From contig NZ_JBAKHX010000129.1 in NCBI RefSeq assembly GCF_036906915.1, forward strand, positions 1-13,582: a stretch of 13,582 nt of DNA. The letters are read 5' to 3'. Position 1 is the stretch's first letter. Each line of letters begins with the position of its first letter. This stretch comes from Phytohabitans sp036906915 (GTDB lineage: Bacteria; Actinomycetota; Actinomycetes; Mycobacteriales; Micromonosporaceae). Under the pieces are notes generated by a model. It saw only the letters and a program-made list of their open reading frames with translations. It searched no databases and was not told where the DNA came from. Below, in pieces: positions 1 to 7,198 of the stretch. The position numbers were made by a program, and so were the translations under genes.

Positions 1-31
1 CCTCCCCATCACCACCACCCGAAACCCGCAC

Positions 32-44
32 CCCCGAAACGGGG
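32..44 (-). terminator. Possible weak terminator hairpin after cvnD
   Basis: On the minus strand, 15 bases past the cvnD stop codon, CCCCG-TTT-CGGGG forms a 5-bp GC-only stem with a 3-base loop. No clear T-tract follows, so it is not a classical intrinsic terminator. It could still mark the 3' end of the conservon transcript or protect it. The short stem makes chance plausible in DNA this rich in GC. Confidence 0.3.
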
Positions 45-59
45 TTATTCAGGAGCCTC

Positions 60-647
60 CTAGGCGGTGGGGACGGGGTGGCCTCGTCTGGCCGCCACGT
101 GCTCGACCAGGGCTACCAGGACGTGCTTGCCGGATTGGCGGTCGCGTACGTCGCAGGACACGACGGGGACGTTGGCGTCGAGGTCGAGCGCCTGCCGGAC
201 AGCGTCGGGCGTGAACCGCCGGGCGCCGTCGAACCGGTTGACGCCGACCACGAACGGGATGCGCCGCCGCTCGAAGTAGTCCACGGACGGGAAGCAGTTG
301 GCCAGCCGCCGGGTGTCGGCGAGCACCACAGCGCCCAGCGCCCCGAACGCCAACTCGTCCCACACGAACCAGAATCGTTCCTGGCCGGGCGTGCCGAACA
401 GGTACAGCTGGAGGTCGTCGTTGATCGTGATGCGCCCGAAGTCCATCGCGACGGTGGTGGTGCGCTTGGATTCGACGCCGAGGATGTCGTCGGTGCCGAC
501 GCCGGCGGAGGTGAGCACCTCTTCGGTGTGCAGCGGCCGGACCTCGCTGACCGAGCCGACCAGGGTCGTCTTGCCCACCCCGAACCCGCCGGCCACGAGG
601 ATCTTCAAGGCCAGCGGGATGGTGGGTTCAGAGTGCCCGAAGTCCAT
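60..647 (-). CDS. cvnD: Conservon GTPase (CvnD-type, Ras-like ATP/GTP-binding protein)
   Basis: This 195-residue small GTPase is the last gene of the four-gene conservon. It is thought to act as the nucleotide-dependent switch of a membrane-associated complex with the CvnA kinase, CvnB and CvnC. Visible motifs are the P-loop GGFGVGKT (residues 20-27), a threonine-rich switch I (KRTTT, 61-65), the switch II-like FGTPGQERF (84-92), and NRFD (137-140) as the base-specificity motif in place of the usual NKxD. The frame is open upstream to 914, but the ATG at 647 starts a typical MDFGHSEP family N-terminus just before the P-loop region, and it overlaps the end of cvnC by 20 bases, as is usual for these operons. 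Length is normal for the family. The family call is firm; the signal it transmits is unknown. Confidence 0.93.
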   Translation of the reverse strand: MDFGHSEPTIPLALKILVAGGFGVGKTTLVGSVSEVRPLHTEEVLTSAGVGTDDILGVESKRTTTVAMDFGRITINDDLQLYLFGTPGQERFWFVWDELAFGALGAVVLADTRRLANCFPSVDYFERRRIPFVVGVNRFDGARRFTPDAVRQALDLDANVPVVSCDVRDRQSGKHVLVALVEHVAARRGHPVPTA

Positions 648-1023
648 TGACCACCGCCTGGAGGATGTCGTCGTCGGGTAGGTGAGCCATCGCCGAGGGC
701 TCGTGCAGGGCGATGAGCCCGGCCGCGAGCAGGTCGCCGAGCAGCACCCGGGCGACGCCGACCACCAGGTCGAGGCCGGCGGCGATCTCGGCGACGGAGA
801 TCGGCTCGCGGGCCAGGGCGAGGATCGCGCGGTGCTCGGGCTGGAGCTGTGCGGCCTCGGGGGCGCGGGCGGCGCCGGGCGCGGCGAGCACGAACGCGAG
901 CAGGTCGAACCCACCGGTCACCGGCCGTACGCGGCCTCCGGTGACCGTGTACGGCCGCACCACGGGACCGGCGTCGTCGTCGAGCCAGTCGTGGTGCGGA
1001 AGGCCCGATCCGTTAGTGGGCAT
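628..1023 (-). CDS. cvnC: DUF742 family protein (CvnC-type)
   Basis: This 131-residue cytoplasmic protein is the third conservon component. DUF742 proteins carry a winged-helix-like fold and occur almost only beside a CvnB roadblock protein and a CvnD GTPase; their biochemical role is not settled. The family hallmark VVRPYTVTGGR is at residues 21-31. It is followed by a helical region (PISVAEIAAGLDL, 74-86, then VARVLLGDLLAAGLI, 90-104) that fits a helix-turn-helix/wing pattern. The C-terminus ends in the typical ILQAVVNGLRAL. The ATG overlaps the end of cvnB by 11 bases and the stop lies inside cvnD, so the genes are translationally coupled. DNA binding is possible from the fold but is not demonstrated by the sequence. 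Confidence 0.92.
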   Translation of the reverse strand: MPTNGSGLPHHDWLDDDAGPVVRPYTVTGGRVRPVTGGFDLLAFVLAAPGAARAPEAAQLQPEHRAILALAREPISVAEIAAGLDLVVGVARVLLGDLLAAGLIALHEPSAMAHLPDDDILQAVVNGLRAL

Positions 1024-1429
1024 CGGTGTGCACCGTAGTCGTCCTCGTCGATGACGTCATGTTCTGGCCCACCCGCGCGACGAGCATGGCCATCTCGTAC
1101 GCGATCAACCCGATGTCGGCGTCGATGGCGCTGATCAGGGCCAGACAGGCGCCCATGCCGGCCGCGGTGACGAAGAGGTAACCAGATTCCATCTCCACGA
1201 CGGTCTGCCGCACCGGACCGGTGTGGAAATGCCGGCTGGCACCCTTTGCCAGGCTCTGGAAGCCAGCCGCGATAGCGGCCAGGTGCTCGGCGTCTTCGCG
1301 GGTCAGCCCGCGCGACTGGCCCAGCATCAGACCGTCGGCCGACAGCACCACCGCCTGGCGGGCCGAGGGTACCCGGTCGACCAGGTCGTTGAGCAGCCAG
1401 CTCAGGTTGGCGGCCTGCCTTATCTGCAC
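1013..1429 (-). CDS. cvnB: Roadblock/LC7 domain protein (CvnB-type)
   Basis: This 138-residue roadblock/LC7-fold protein is the second conservon gene. Proteins of this fold are small dimeric regulators of Ras-like GTPases; MglB acting on MglA is the best-known bacterial case. The partner here is expected to be the CvnD protein. Family signatures are LSWLLNDLVDRVPSARQAVVLSADG-type sequence at the N-terminus, the HLAAIAAGFQSLAKGA helix, and YLFVTAAGMGACLALISAIDADIG in the second half. The start is a GTG at 1429. Its G is also the last base of the cvnA TAG stop, giving a one-base overlap (TAGTG). A purine-rich GAAAGGGACGAG about 8 bases upstream, inside the cvnA 3' end, can serve as ribosome binding site. 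The C-terminal tail is rich in Ser and Thr and probably flexible. Confidence 0.92.
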   Translation of the reverse strand: MQIRQAANLSWLLNDLVDRVPSARQAVVLSADGLMLGQSRGLTREDAEHLAAIAAGFQSLAKGASRHFHTGPVRQTVVEMESGYLFVTAAGMGACLALISAIDADIGLIAYEMAMLVARVGQNMTSSTRTTTVHTDAH

Positions 1430-3816
1430 TACTTCTCGTCCCTTTCTGGTGTCGCGCCCTGTACCGCCGCGGTGCCCCGCGCGGGAGCTGCGCTAGTTGG
1501 CGCTCGCTCCGCTCGCGCGGGCCCGTTGACCGCATCGTCCGCCTCCCGCCGGCCCCGTGCGGTGCCGGCCTGGAGCGCCGCCATCGCGGCTCTGGCCTGG
1601 TCGGCGGTGCGTGGGGTGGGTGGCAGGTCTTCGGGCAGGCCGCCGGCGGGCTCCTCGCGCAGCTGCGGCGCGAGGCTGGCCTGGCGGACGCGGCGTGGAA
1701 GGCCGTCGGTGCCGAGCGGCGGCGCCACTGCCGACGCGGGCAAGCCGTCAGGTCCCATCCGCGCCCCCTCACCAGCGGAGTCCGGGGTGCCAAGGCTGGG
1801 CGGGGCGACGGCCCGGATCGGGGTCGGCGCGGACTCGATCGCGGGTGCGCTCTCCACGCGCGTCACCACCCGGACGCGCCTTCGGGGCACGTCGTCGGCC
1901 GGTGCGGCCAGCAGCGCGGCGGGTTCCTGCTCAGGGAGTACCAGGTCGGGCGGGACCAGGACGACGGCGGTCACCCCGCCGAAGGGCGAGGACCGCAGGC
2001 GGATCTTCACACCGTGGCGGGCTCCGAGCTGGGCCACCACGAAGAGCCCGAGCCGCGCGCTGTTGGCCGGGTCGAACTCGGGCGGACGTGCCAGCCGCCG
2101 GTTGGCCTCGTCGAGCTCCTCGGACTTCATGCCCAGGCCGCGGTCTTCGATCTCGATGGCATACCCGTTGGGCACCGGCGCCCCGCTGACCTGTACCCGG
2201 GTCTGCGGTGGCGAGAACGACGTGGCGTTCTCGATCAGCTCGGCCACCAGGTGGATCATGTCGCCGACCGCCCTGCCGGCGACCGCGGCGGGCTCGACGC
2301 CGGCGACCGTCACCCGGGCGTAGTCCTCCACTTCGGACACCGCGCCGCGGATCACGTCGAGCATCGAGACCGGGTTGCGCCAGCCCCGGCCGGGTACCGC
2401 GCCGGCGAGGATCGCGAGGTCTTCGGCGTGCCTGCGCATCCGGGTGGCGAGGTGGTCGATGCGGAAGAGCTCTTCGAGCTCGTCGGGCTCGGTGGTGCGC
2501 CGCTCCATGCCGTCGAGCAGGGTGAGCTGGCGGTGCAGGAGGGTCTGGCTGCGCCGGGCGATGTTGAGGAACACCTCGTTGAGGCCGCGCCGCATGGTGG
2601 ACTCGTCGACCGCCGCCTGCACGGCCGTGCGCTGCGCCTCGGTGAACGCGCGTCCGAGCTGGCCGATCTCGTCGGTGCCGTACTCCAGCGGTGGCGCCTC
2701 GGCGGCCACGTCGACGTCTTCACCGCGCCGCAGACGGGCCACCACCTCGGGCAGCCGCCGGTCGGCGAGGTCGAACGCGCTCTGCCGCAGCCCACTGAGC
2801 CGGCGGATCAGCGACCGGCCGACCCGCAGGCAGAGCAGCAGCGACAGCACGATCGCGGCGAGCCCGAAGAGGCCGGCCAGCGCGAGCCGGAGAAGCACGC
2901 CGGCGGCCACCGGGGTGGCCCGGTCGGTGAGGTCGTCGGAGATGCCCAGTTCGAAGTCGCGCAGCTGCCGCACCACCGGCTCGAACGCGCTCTGCCAGGC
3001 GTTCGCGTTGATCGGTACGGCGGCGTTGTCGCGGCCCTGCGCCATCGCCCGGTCTTCGAGGTCCCGCAGTCGCTCGAATGCCTCTCCCTCGACCATCCGC
3101 TGGTAGGCGATGCGGTCCTCTTCGGACAGTGCGGACACTGCGCCCACGTGCAGGTACCGCTCCGTGCCGATGATCTGCACGAGCTGGGAGTGCTCGCCAC
3201 TCTCGAGCCGCCTGGCGGCGAAGGCCCCGGCCAGCAGGGCGTCGGCCTGGCCCAGCACCTCGCGGGCGCGCGTGAGCGCCACGGTGGCGCGGGCCTCGCG
3301 GTCGAGCGCATCGTCGTCGAGGTTGGCCAGCGTGTCGAAGAGCCGCAGTGCCTCGTCGACCATGCCGGTATACAGGCCCAGGGCGCCGGCCTTGTCCATC
3401 TCCCGCCGGTCGATGAAGCCCCGCCCGGCCGGCAGCAGCTCCAGCGCAGTGACCACCTGGTCGACGCGTACCCGTACCGCGTCGTCCGCCGCGTCGCGGA
3501 CCTCTTCGCCGCGCGCCCGCTCCCGGAAGTCGGCGGCCGCCGCGTCGGTGCGGCTGCGCTGCTCATCGAGGGCCGGCAGTTCCTGCGCGCGGCCAGCGAG
3601 GTACACGACGGAGAGCCGGCGTTCGCGCTGAAGCTCGGCGACGAGCGCGTCGCCGGGGCGGCTCAGCTGGTCGCGGAGGGCGCGCGTATCGAGCAGGTGC
3701 AACGCCGGGCCGACGGTCAGTGTGGTCGTAAAGATCCACAGTGCTACGAGCGCGGCGAGAGGCACGGCCACCAGAGCGATGATCTTCGCACGGATCGACC
3801 AGTTGCCTGTATTCAT
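1429..3816 (-). CDS. cvnA: Nitrate/nitrite-sensing-type sensor histidine kinase (CvnA-type)
   Basis: This 795-residue membrane sensor kinase heads the conservon. Transmembrane segments lie at about residues 10-31 and 306-331. Between them is a roughly 270-residue extracytoplasmic, mostly helical region resembling the NIT (nitrate and nitrite sensing) domain. A HAMP-like linker (about 332-395) follows. Then comes a helical region with the conserved RIDHLATRMRRHAEDL motif (His455) and an HATPase domain with N-box ELIENA (526-531), G1 DRGLGM (558-563) and a G2-like LGLFVV (589-594). The last 170 or so residues are a Pro/Ala-rich tail, probably disordered. The frame is open to 3867, but the ATG at 3816 gives a proper MNTGNWSIRAKI N-terminus and has GCGAGG as ribosome binding site. 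No response regulator is adjacent, as is normal for conservons. A 30-bp dispersed repeat encodes tail residues 766-775. The true ligand is unknown. Confidence 0.92.
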   Translation of the reverse strand: MNTGNWSIRAKIIALVAVPLAALVALWIFTTTLTVGPALHLLDTRALRDQLSRPGDALVAELQRERRLSVVYLAGRAQELPALDEQRSRTDAAAADFRERARGEEVRDAADDAVRVRVDQVVTALELLPAGRGFIDRREMDKAGALGLYTGMVDEALRLFDTLANLDDDALDREARATVALTRAREVLGQADALLAGAFAARRLESGEHSQLVQIIGTERYLHVGAVSALSEEDRIAYQRMVEGEAFERLRDLEDRAMAQGRDNAAVPINANAWQSAFEPVVRQLRDFELGISDDLTDRATPVAAGVLLRLALAGLFGLAAIVLSLLLCLRVGRSLIRRLSGLRQSAFDLADRRLPEVVARLRRGEDVDVAAEAPPLEYGTDEIGQLGRAFTEAQRTAVQAAVDESTMRRGLNEVFLNIARRSQTLLHRQLTLLDGMERRTTEPDELEELFRIDHLATRMRRHAEDLAILAGAVPGRGWRNPVSMLDVIRGAVSEVEDYARVTVAGVEPAAVAGRAVGDMIHLVAELIENATSFSPPQTRVQVSGAPVPNGYAIEIEDRGLGMKSEELDEANRRLARPPEFDPANSARLGLFVVAQLGARHGVKIRLRSSPFGGVTAVVLVPPDLVLPEQEPAALLAAPADDVPRRRVRVVTRVESAPAIESAPTPIRAVAPPSLGTPDSAGEGARMGPDGLPASAVAPPLGTDGLPRRVRQASLAPQLREEPAGGLPEDLPPTPRTADQARAAMAALQAGTARGRREADDAVNGPARAERAPTSAAPARGTAAVQGATPERDEK
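1492..1521. repeat. 30-bp dispersed repeat, copy 1, inside cvnA
   Basis: The plus-strand segment starts GCTAGTTGGCG and ends CCGCTCGCGCGGG. It matches 7199-7228 at 29 of 30 positions; only base 12 differs (C here, T there). It contains the direct hexamer repeat GCTCGC-TCC-GCTCGC. This copy lies in the coding sequence of the disordered C-terminal tail of the CvnA-type kinase and keeps the reading frame open. The matching sequence stops abruptly at both ends. Confidence 0.85.
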
Positions 3817-3858
3817 CAAAGACCTCGCCCGTGGGGGGACGGTTCGACAGCCTCCGGC

Positions 3859-3886
3859 AGGATACATGGCCGTCTAGGCGTTTCAA
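3859..3886 (-). promoter_or_regulatory. Putative sigma70-type promoter of the conservon
   Basis: On the minus strand TTGAAA (3886-3881) and TATCCT (3864-3859) are separated by 16 bases, fitting -35 TTGACA (5 of 6) and -10 TATAAT (4 of 6). Transcription would start near 3852, leaving a leader of about 36 bases before the cvnA ATG at 3816, with its ribosome binding site. It lies in the divergent gap 3817-3949. No equally good promoter was seen for the plus-strand gene that starts at 3950. This is a prediction from pattern only. Confidence 0.45.
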
Positions 3887-3949
3887 TGCGCCCAATTTCC
3901 CTGCGAGTACTTGGATTGGTGATCACGTACTAGCGGGAATACCACAGGT

Positions 3950-4498
3950 ATGTCGTCAACACAGATCATCGTCACCGTCATCGTCGTGCTCGCGGTGCTG
4001 GCCGTGGCCGGGATCGCCTGGTACTGGGCGCGCCGGCGCGCGCTGCGCGAAAGATTTGGCCCTGAGTACGACCGGGCCGTCGAGGAACAGGAGAGCCGGG
4101 GCGCGGCCGAGCGCGAACTACGCGAGCGTGAACGCCGCCACGCAGGGCTCGAGCTGAAGGAGCTCTCCCCGGAGAGCCGCCAGCAGTACAACACGGACTG
4201 GGAAGAGATCCAGGCCCGCTTCGTCGAGGCTCCGGACGAGGCCGTACGCGCCGCGGACGAACTGGTCAGCAGGCTGATCGCCGAGCGGGGCTATCCCAAC
4301 GACAGCTACGAGGAGCAGGTCGCGACGCTCTCTGTCGAACACGCCCGGACCCTGGGGCACTACCGCGACGCCCACGAGATCTACCTGGAGAGCGAGCGCG
4401 GCGAGGCAAGCACTGAACGTCTCCGCCAGGCGCTCGTCCACTACCGGGCGCTCTTCGCCGACTTGCTCGGCACCACTCCCGAGGTCCCCAGCCGCTGA
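3950..4498 (+). CDS. Unknown membrane-anchored protein with C-terminal helical domain
   Basis: This 182-residue protein is not one I recognise by name. Residues 5-26 form one N-terminal hydrophobic helix followed by ARRRALRER, so the N-terminus is probably outside and the rest cytoplasmic by the positive-inside rule. Residues 36-75 are highly charged, rich in Glu and Arg, and likely helical or coiled coil. Residues 80-174 form a helical domain with the motif W-x-x-I-Q-x-RFV-x-x-P (84-95) and end in HYRALFADLLG (164-174). The same pattern ends the next protein, so the two appear to be diverged paralogues. The ATG at 3950 lacks a strong ribosome binding site. The gene diverges from cvnA with a 133-bp gap, and its stop overlaps the ribosome binding site of the following gene. 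Real gene: likely; function: unknown. Confidence 0.85.
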   Translation: MSSTQIIVTVIVVLAVLAVAGIAWYWARRRALRERFGPEYDRAVEEQESRGAAERELRERERRHAGLELKELSPESRQQYNTDWEEIQARFVEAPDEAVRAADELVSRLIAERGYPNDSYEEQVATLSVEHARTLGHYRDAHEIYLESERGEASTERLRQALVHYRALFADLLGTTPEVPSR

Positions 4499-4509
4499 GG
4501 AGGCACCAC

Positions 4510-5385
4510 ATGACGCACCAGCAGGCCTACTCCTACCCGCCCACTGATCCTGACCAGCCTGAGCGGGTCACCTCCGATCCGGTGCCGGTCCCGCCTGCGC
4601 CCGCGGCGACGGAAGACCGGGACGAAACAGACAGCACGGCCACCACGGACACACCCGCCGAGGACGTGACCGATCGGGTACCAGAGGAGTCGCTCGACGA
4701 TCGGGGCACGTTCGAGGATCCGGTGCTGTCCGAGGAGCGCACCGACCCGGACGACCTGACCGCCGTCACGCCGAGCCAGGACGAAGATGTCACCGACGAG
4801 GACGTGTCCCGGGACGGCACGGTGGACAGCGCCGCGATCGCCGACACCGACCGCGACGAGCCGGAGTTCCACGAGCCGGCCGCACAGCCGACCGCGTTCG
4901 GCGCCGCCACCGTCGGCGGCGCGGCGGCGGCCGCCGCGATGGCCGGCCCGTCCCGGGACGTGACCGACGAGCGCGACGTAACCGACGAGCGCCGCTTGTC
5001 CGACGAGCGCGACGTGACCGACGAGCGCGATGAGGCACTGGCCGCCGGTGCGGACGAGCGGGTGACCGACGCGGAGCCGCAGGCGGAGATGCTCCCCGGC
5101 GACGTGCCGGCCGAGCCGGTCACCGCGCTGTGGGGCGATGACACCGCCCAGTCGTTCCGCGACCGCTGGCGCGACGTGCAGCTCCGCTTCGTCGACGATC
5201 CGCAGGGCGCCGCCCGCGACGCGCAGAGCCTCGTGGACGACGCCGTCCAGTCGCTGACCACCGCGCTCACCAGCCAGCGCGACCAGCTCGGCGAGTGGAC
5301 CAGCACCGACGGCGCCGACACCGAACAGTTCCGGGTCGCGGTGCGCCGATACCGCGATTTCCTGGACCGCCTGTTGGGCCTCTAG
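4510..5385 (+). CDS. Unknown acidic repeat protein sharing the same C-terminal domain
   Basis: This 291-residue protein is of unknown function. The first 200 or so residues are strongly acidic, low-complexity and probably disordered, rich in Asp, Glu, Thr and Pro. They include an Ala-rich stretch (FGAATVGGAAAAAAMAG, 130-146) and four tandem 6-residue units of the DVTDER type (149-172). Residues 218-291 form the folded part: RW-R-D-V-Q-x-RFV-x-x-P (219-231) and RRYRDFLDRLLGL at the end, matching the preceding protein at both ends of the domain (11 of 23 and 9 of 20 identical in my hand alignment). No signal peptide or clear membrane helix is seen. The start is certain: AGGAGG at 4498-4503 lies 6 bases before the ATG, and only 11 bases separate it from the upstream gene. 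The pair is surely co-transcribed. Confidence 0.87.
   Translation: MTHQQAYSYPPTDPDQPERVTSDPVPVPPAPAATEDRDETDSTATTDTPAEDVTDRVPEESLDDRGTFEDPVLSEERTDPDDLTAVTPSQDEDVTDEDVSRDGTVDSAAIADTDRDEPEFHEPAAQPTAFGAATVGGAAAAAAMAGPSRDVTDERDVTDERRLSDERDVTDERDEALAAGADERVTDAEPQAEMLPGDVPAEPVTALWGDDTAQSFRDRWRDVQLRFVDDPQGAARDAQSLVDDAVQSLTTALTSQRDQLGEWTSTDGADTEQFRVAVRRYRDFLDRLLGL
4957..5028 (+). repeat. Four in-frame 18-bp tandem repeats
   Basis: Units lie at 4957-4974, 4975-4992, 4993-5010 and 5011-5028. Units 1 and 4 are identical (GACGTGACCGACGAGCGC), unit 2 differs by one base (G to A), and unit 3 is diverged in its first half. They encode DVTDER, DVTDER, RLSDER and DVTDER. Near-identity at third positions indicates recent duplication, so copy number may vary between strains. 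Confidence 0.9.
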
Positions 5386-5397
5386 AACCCCAAGAAG

Positions 5398-5435
5398 GAG
5401 AACGTGCCGAGCGGTAGGGAGCTCGGCACGTTCTC
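5398..5435 (+). terminator. Strong intrinsic terminator of the two-gene unit
   Basis: A perfect 15-bp stem, GAGAACGTGCCGAGC (5398-5412) with GCTCGGCACGTTCTC (5421-5435), encloses the 8-base loop GGTAGGGA. It begins 12 bases after the stop codon at 5385 and is followed by the modest T-rich stretch TGTGTTT. The length and perfection of the stem make it the clearest terminator in the window. It separates the unknown two-gene unit from the DUF4331 gene downstream. Confidence 0.85.
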
Positions 5436-5557
5436 TGTGTTTCGTAGCTGGCGCCGCCCTGGATGGGTCCGTGCCGGCTATCTGACAACGAACAGTCCGT
5501 TCCCACGCGGCTTCCGAATTCCTGGCATCGCGTAACACCAGGGGGAAGGAACCCGTG
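5436..5557 (+). other. Intergenic leader region before the DUF4331 gene
   Basis: These 122 bases lie between the terminator and the DUF4331 start and should hold the promoter of the three-gene cassette. I find no convincing -35/-10 pair. Notable only are a short inverted repeat GAAC-AGTCC-GTTC (within about 5489-5503) and a CCTGG/CCAGG pair at 5521-5525 and 5538-5542. The ribosome binding site GGAAGGA ends at 5550. Confidence 0.4.
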
Positions 5558-7192
5558 ATGTCCATACGTACCCGACTTGGAAAGCGGCGCGGCCCCGCCG
5601 GGCTTGCGGCGGCCGCCCTGCTTGTCGGCGCCGGCCTGTACGGGCTCGGCCCTAGCACGGCCGGCGCGTCCAGCCACCGCGAGGCGCCGCTCATCGCCGC
5701 CGACCCGGCCGTCGACAACACCGACCTGTACGCCTTCGTCAGCCCCGACCGGCAGGACTACGTCACGTTCGTGGCGAACTTCATCCCGTTCGAGGAGCCC
5801 AACGGCGGCCCCAACTTCTACCCGTTCGCCACCGACGCCACGTACAACCTCAACGTCGACAACGATGGTGACGCCAAGCCGGATTCCATCTTCCGGTTCC
5901 GCTTCAAGACCGTCGACAAGCGTGGCAACAACACATTCCTGTACAACAACGGCCCGGTGACGTCGCTGGACGACGAGAACCTGCTCGTCCGCCAGATGTA
6001 CACATTGGAGTCCTCGTTCAACGGGGGTAACTCGTTCAAGACCCGGGTGACCGGTGCGCCGGTCGCGCCGTCGCGGGTGGGAAACGCGTCCATGCCGGAC
6101 TACAACACTCTGCGAGACCAGGCGGTCACGCAGCTGCCCGGCGGCTGGAAGATCTTCGCCGGCCAGGCCGACGACCCGTTCTTCCTCGACTTGCGGGTCT
6201 TCGACCTGCTCTACGGCGGCGACCTGAGCCAGACCGGCACCGACACCGTCGCCGGCTACAACGTCAACACGATCGTGCTGCAGGTGCCGTTCCAGGACGT
6301 CGCGCTCAAGGGCGACGCCACCCGCAACCCGAACATCGGCATCTGGACCACCACCGAGCGGCCCCGGGTACGGATCACGGGCGGTGGCTCGTCGGGCGGC
6401 CGGGTGCAGGTTTCGCGCCTCGGCAACCCGCTGGTCAACGAGGTGGTCGTGCCGGCCGGGCTCAAGGACGCGTTCAACGCCTCCCGCCCCGACCAGGACG
6501 GCAAGAACCCGGTCGTCGTCAAGCGCGTGACGGATCCCGAGCTGCCGAAGCTGATCCAGGCCATCTACAACATCCCGGCGCCCGCCACCCCACGAAACGA
6601 CCTCGTGGAGATCTTCCTGACCGGCATCACCACGAAGGCCGGCGGCCCCATCAAGGTCGACCTCAACTCGCAGCTAAACAACGCCGACGTGACCCCGAAG
6701 CGGTTCGTGCCGTCGGAGCAGTTGCGCCTCAACCTGAGCGTGCCGGTCACCGACCAGCCCAACCGGTTGGGTGTGCTGGCGGGCGACAACCAGGGCTTCC
6801 CGAACGGCCGCCGGCTGACCGACGACGTGCTCGACATCGAGATCCAGGCCCTTGAGGGCGCGGCGGCCACCGGCCAGATCGTCGACGCACTGGCCGCGGG
6901 CGACAAGGTCGACGCCAACGACCAGGCGTTCGGCGACACGTTCCCGTACGTCGCGCTGCCGAACACCGACAAGGGTGGCACGGCCGCTGGGCCCGCACCG
7001 TCGGGCTCGGACTCGGCGCCCGGCAACTCGGCCAACCCGTCGCTGACGCCGGCCGGCTTCCAGAGCCAGGACGACGGCAGCATGGGGACCGTCGCGGCGG
7101 CGGCCGTGGGAGTCGCCGCCGCAGCCGGCCTCGGGCTGATCCTCACCGCCTGGGTCTGGCGTCGCCGGAGCATCAAGGCGTCCGGGGCCTAG
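5558..7192 (+). CDS. DUF4331 family secreted, membrane-tethered protein
   Basis: This 544-residue extracytoplasmic protein belongs to the DUF4331 family, whose function is unknown. Residues 1-37 are an export signal (RTRLGKRR, then a hydrophobic Ala/Leu/Gly core, then STAGA) leading to the family hallmark SSHREAPLIAADPAVDNTDLYAF. Other family-typical stretches are NLNVDNDGDAKPD, FFLDLRVFDLLYGG and DDVLDIEIQALEG. After a Gly/Ser/Pro-rich linker (about 470-505) comes a C-terminal hydrophobic helix (about 511-532) with WRRRSIK behind it. The body is therefore displayed outside the cell and tethered by its C-terminus. No LPxTG sortase motif is seen. A GTG lies one codon upstream at 5555, but the ATG at 5558 sits a better 7 bases from GGAAGGA. 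It is followed by TPR and NicO genes, a neighbourhood I recall for this family. Domain call firm; role unknown. Confidence 0.93.
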   Translation: MSIRTRLGKRRGPAGLAAAALLVGAGLYGLGPSTAGASSHREAPLIAADPAVDNTDLYAFVSPDRQDYVTFVANFIPFEEPNGGPNFYPFATDATYNLNVDNDGDAKPDSIFRFRFKTVDKRGNNTFLYNNGPVTSLDDENLLVRQMYTLESSFNGGNSFKTRVTGAPVAPSRVGNASMPDYNTLRDQAVTQLPGGWKIFAGQADDPFFLDLRVFDLLYGGDLSQTGTDTVAGYNVNTIVLQVPFQDVALKGDATRNPNIGIWTTTERPRVRITGGGSSGGRVQVSRLGNPLVNEVVVPAGLKDAFNASRPDQDGKNPVVVKRVTDPELPKLIQAIYNIPAPATPRNDLVEIFLTGITTKAGGPIKVDLNSQLNNADVTPKRFVPSEQLRLNLSVPVTDQPNRLGVLAGDNQGFPNGRRLTDDVLDIEIQALEGAAATGQIVDALAAGDKVDANDQAFGDTFPYVALPNTDKGGTAAGPAPSGSDSAPGNSANPSLTPAGFQSQDDGSMGTVAAAAVGVAAAAGLGLILTAWVWRRRSIKASGA

Positions 7193-7198
7193 CACTCT

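Noticed and set aside
648..914. Upstream extension of the GTPase frame to 914
   Set aside because: The added 89 residues are Ser/Pro/Arg-rich shadow of the DUF742 gene; the family N-terminus begins at 647.
3817..3867. Upstream extension of cvnA to 3867
   Set aside because: It would add MYPAGGCRTVPPRARSL with no ribosome binding site and would run through the predicted promoter region. The ATG at 3816 has GCGAGG upstream and a typical kinase N-terminus.
2014..3933. Plus-strand open frame of 639 codons opposite cvnA
   Set aside because: It lies antisense to a clearly recognised kinase, has no family-like motifs and a His/Gly/Arg-rich composition typical of mirror frames in GC-rich DNA.
5404..5535. 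Possible 43-codon ORF starting GTG after AAGGAG, downstream of the acidic protein
   Set aside because: Its start lies within the perfect 15-bp terminator stem, the spacing from AAGGAG is only 3 bases, and the peptide has no recognisable feature. Chance is more likely.
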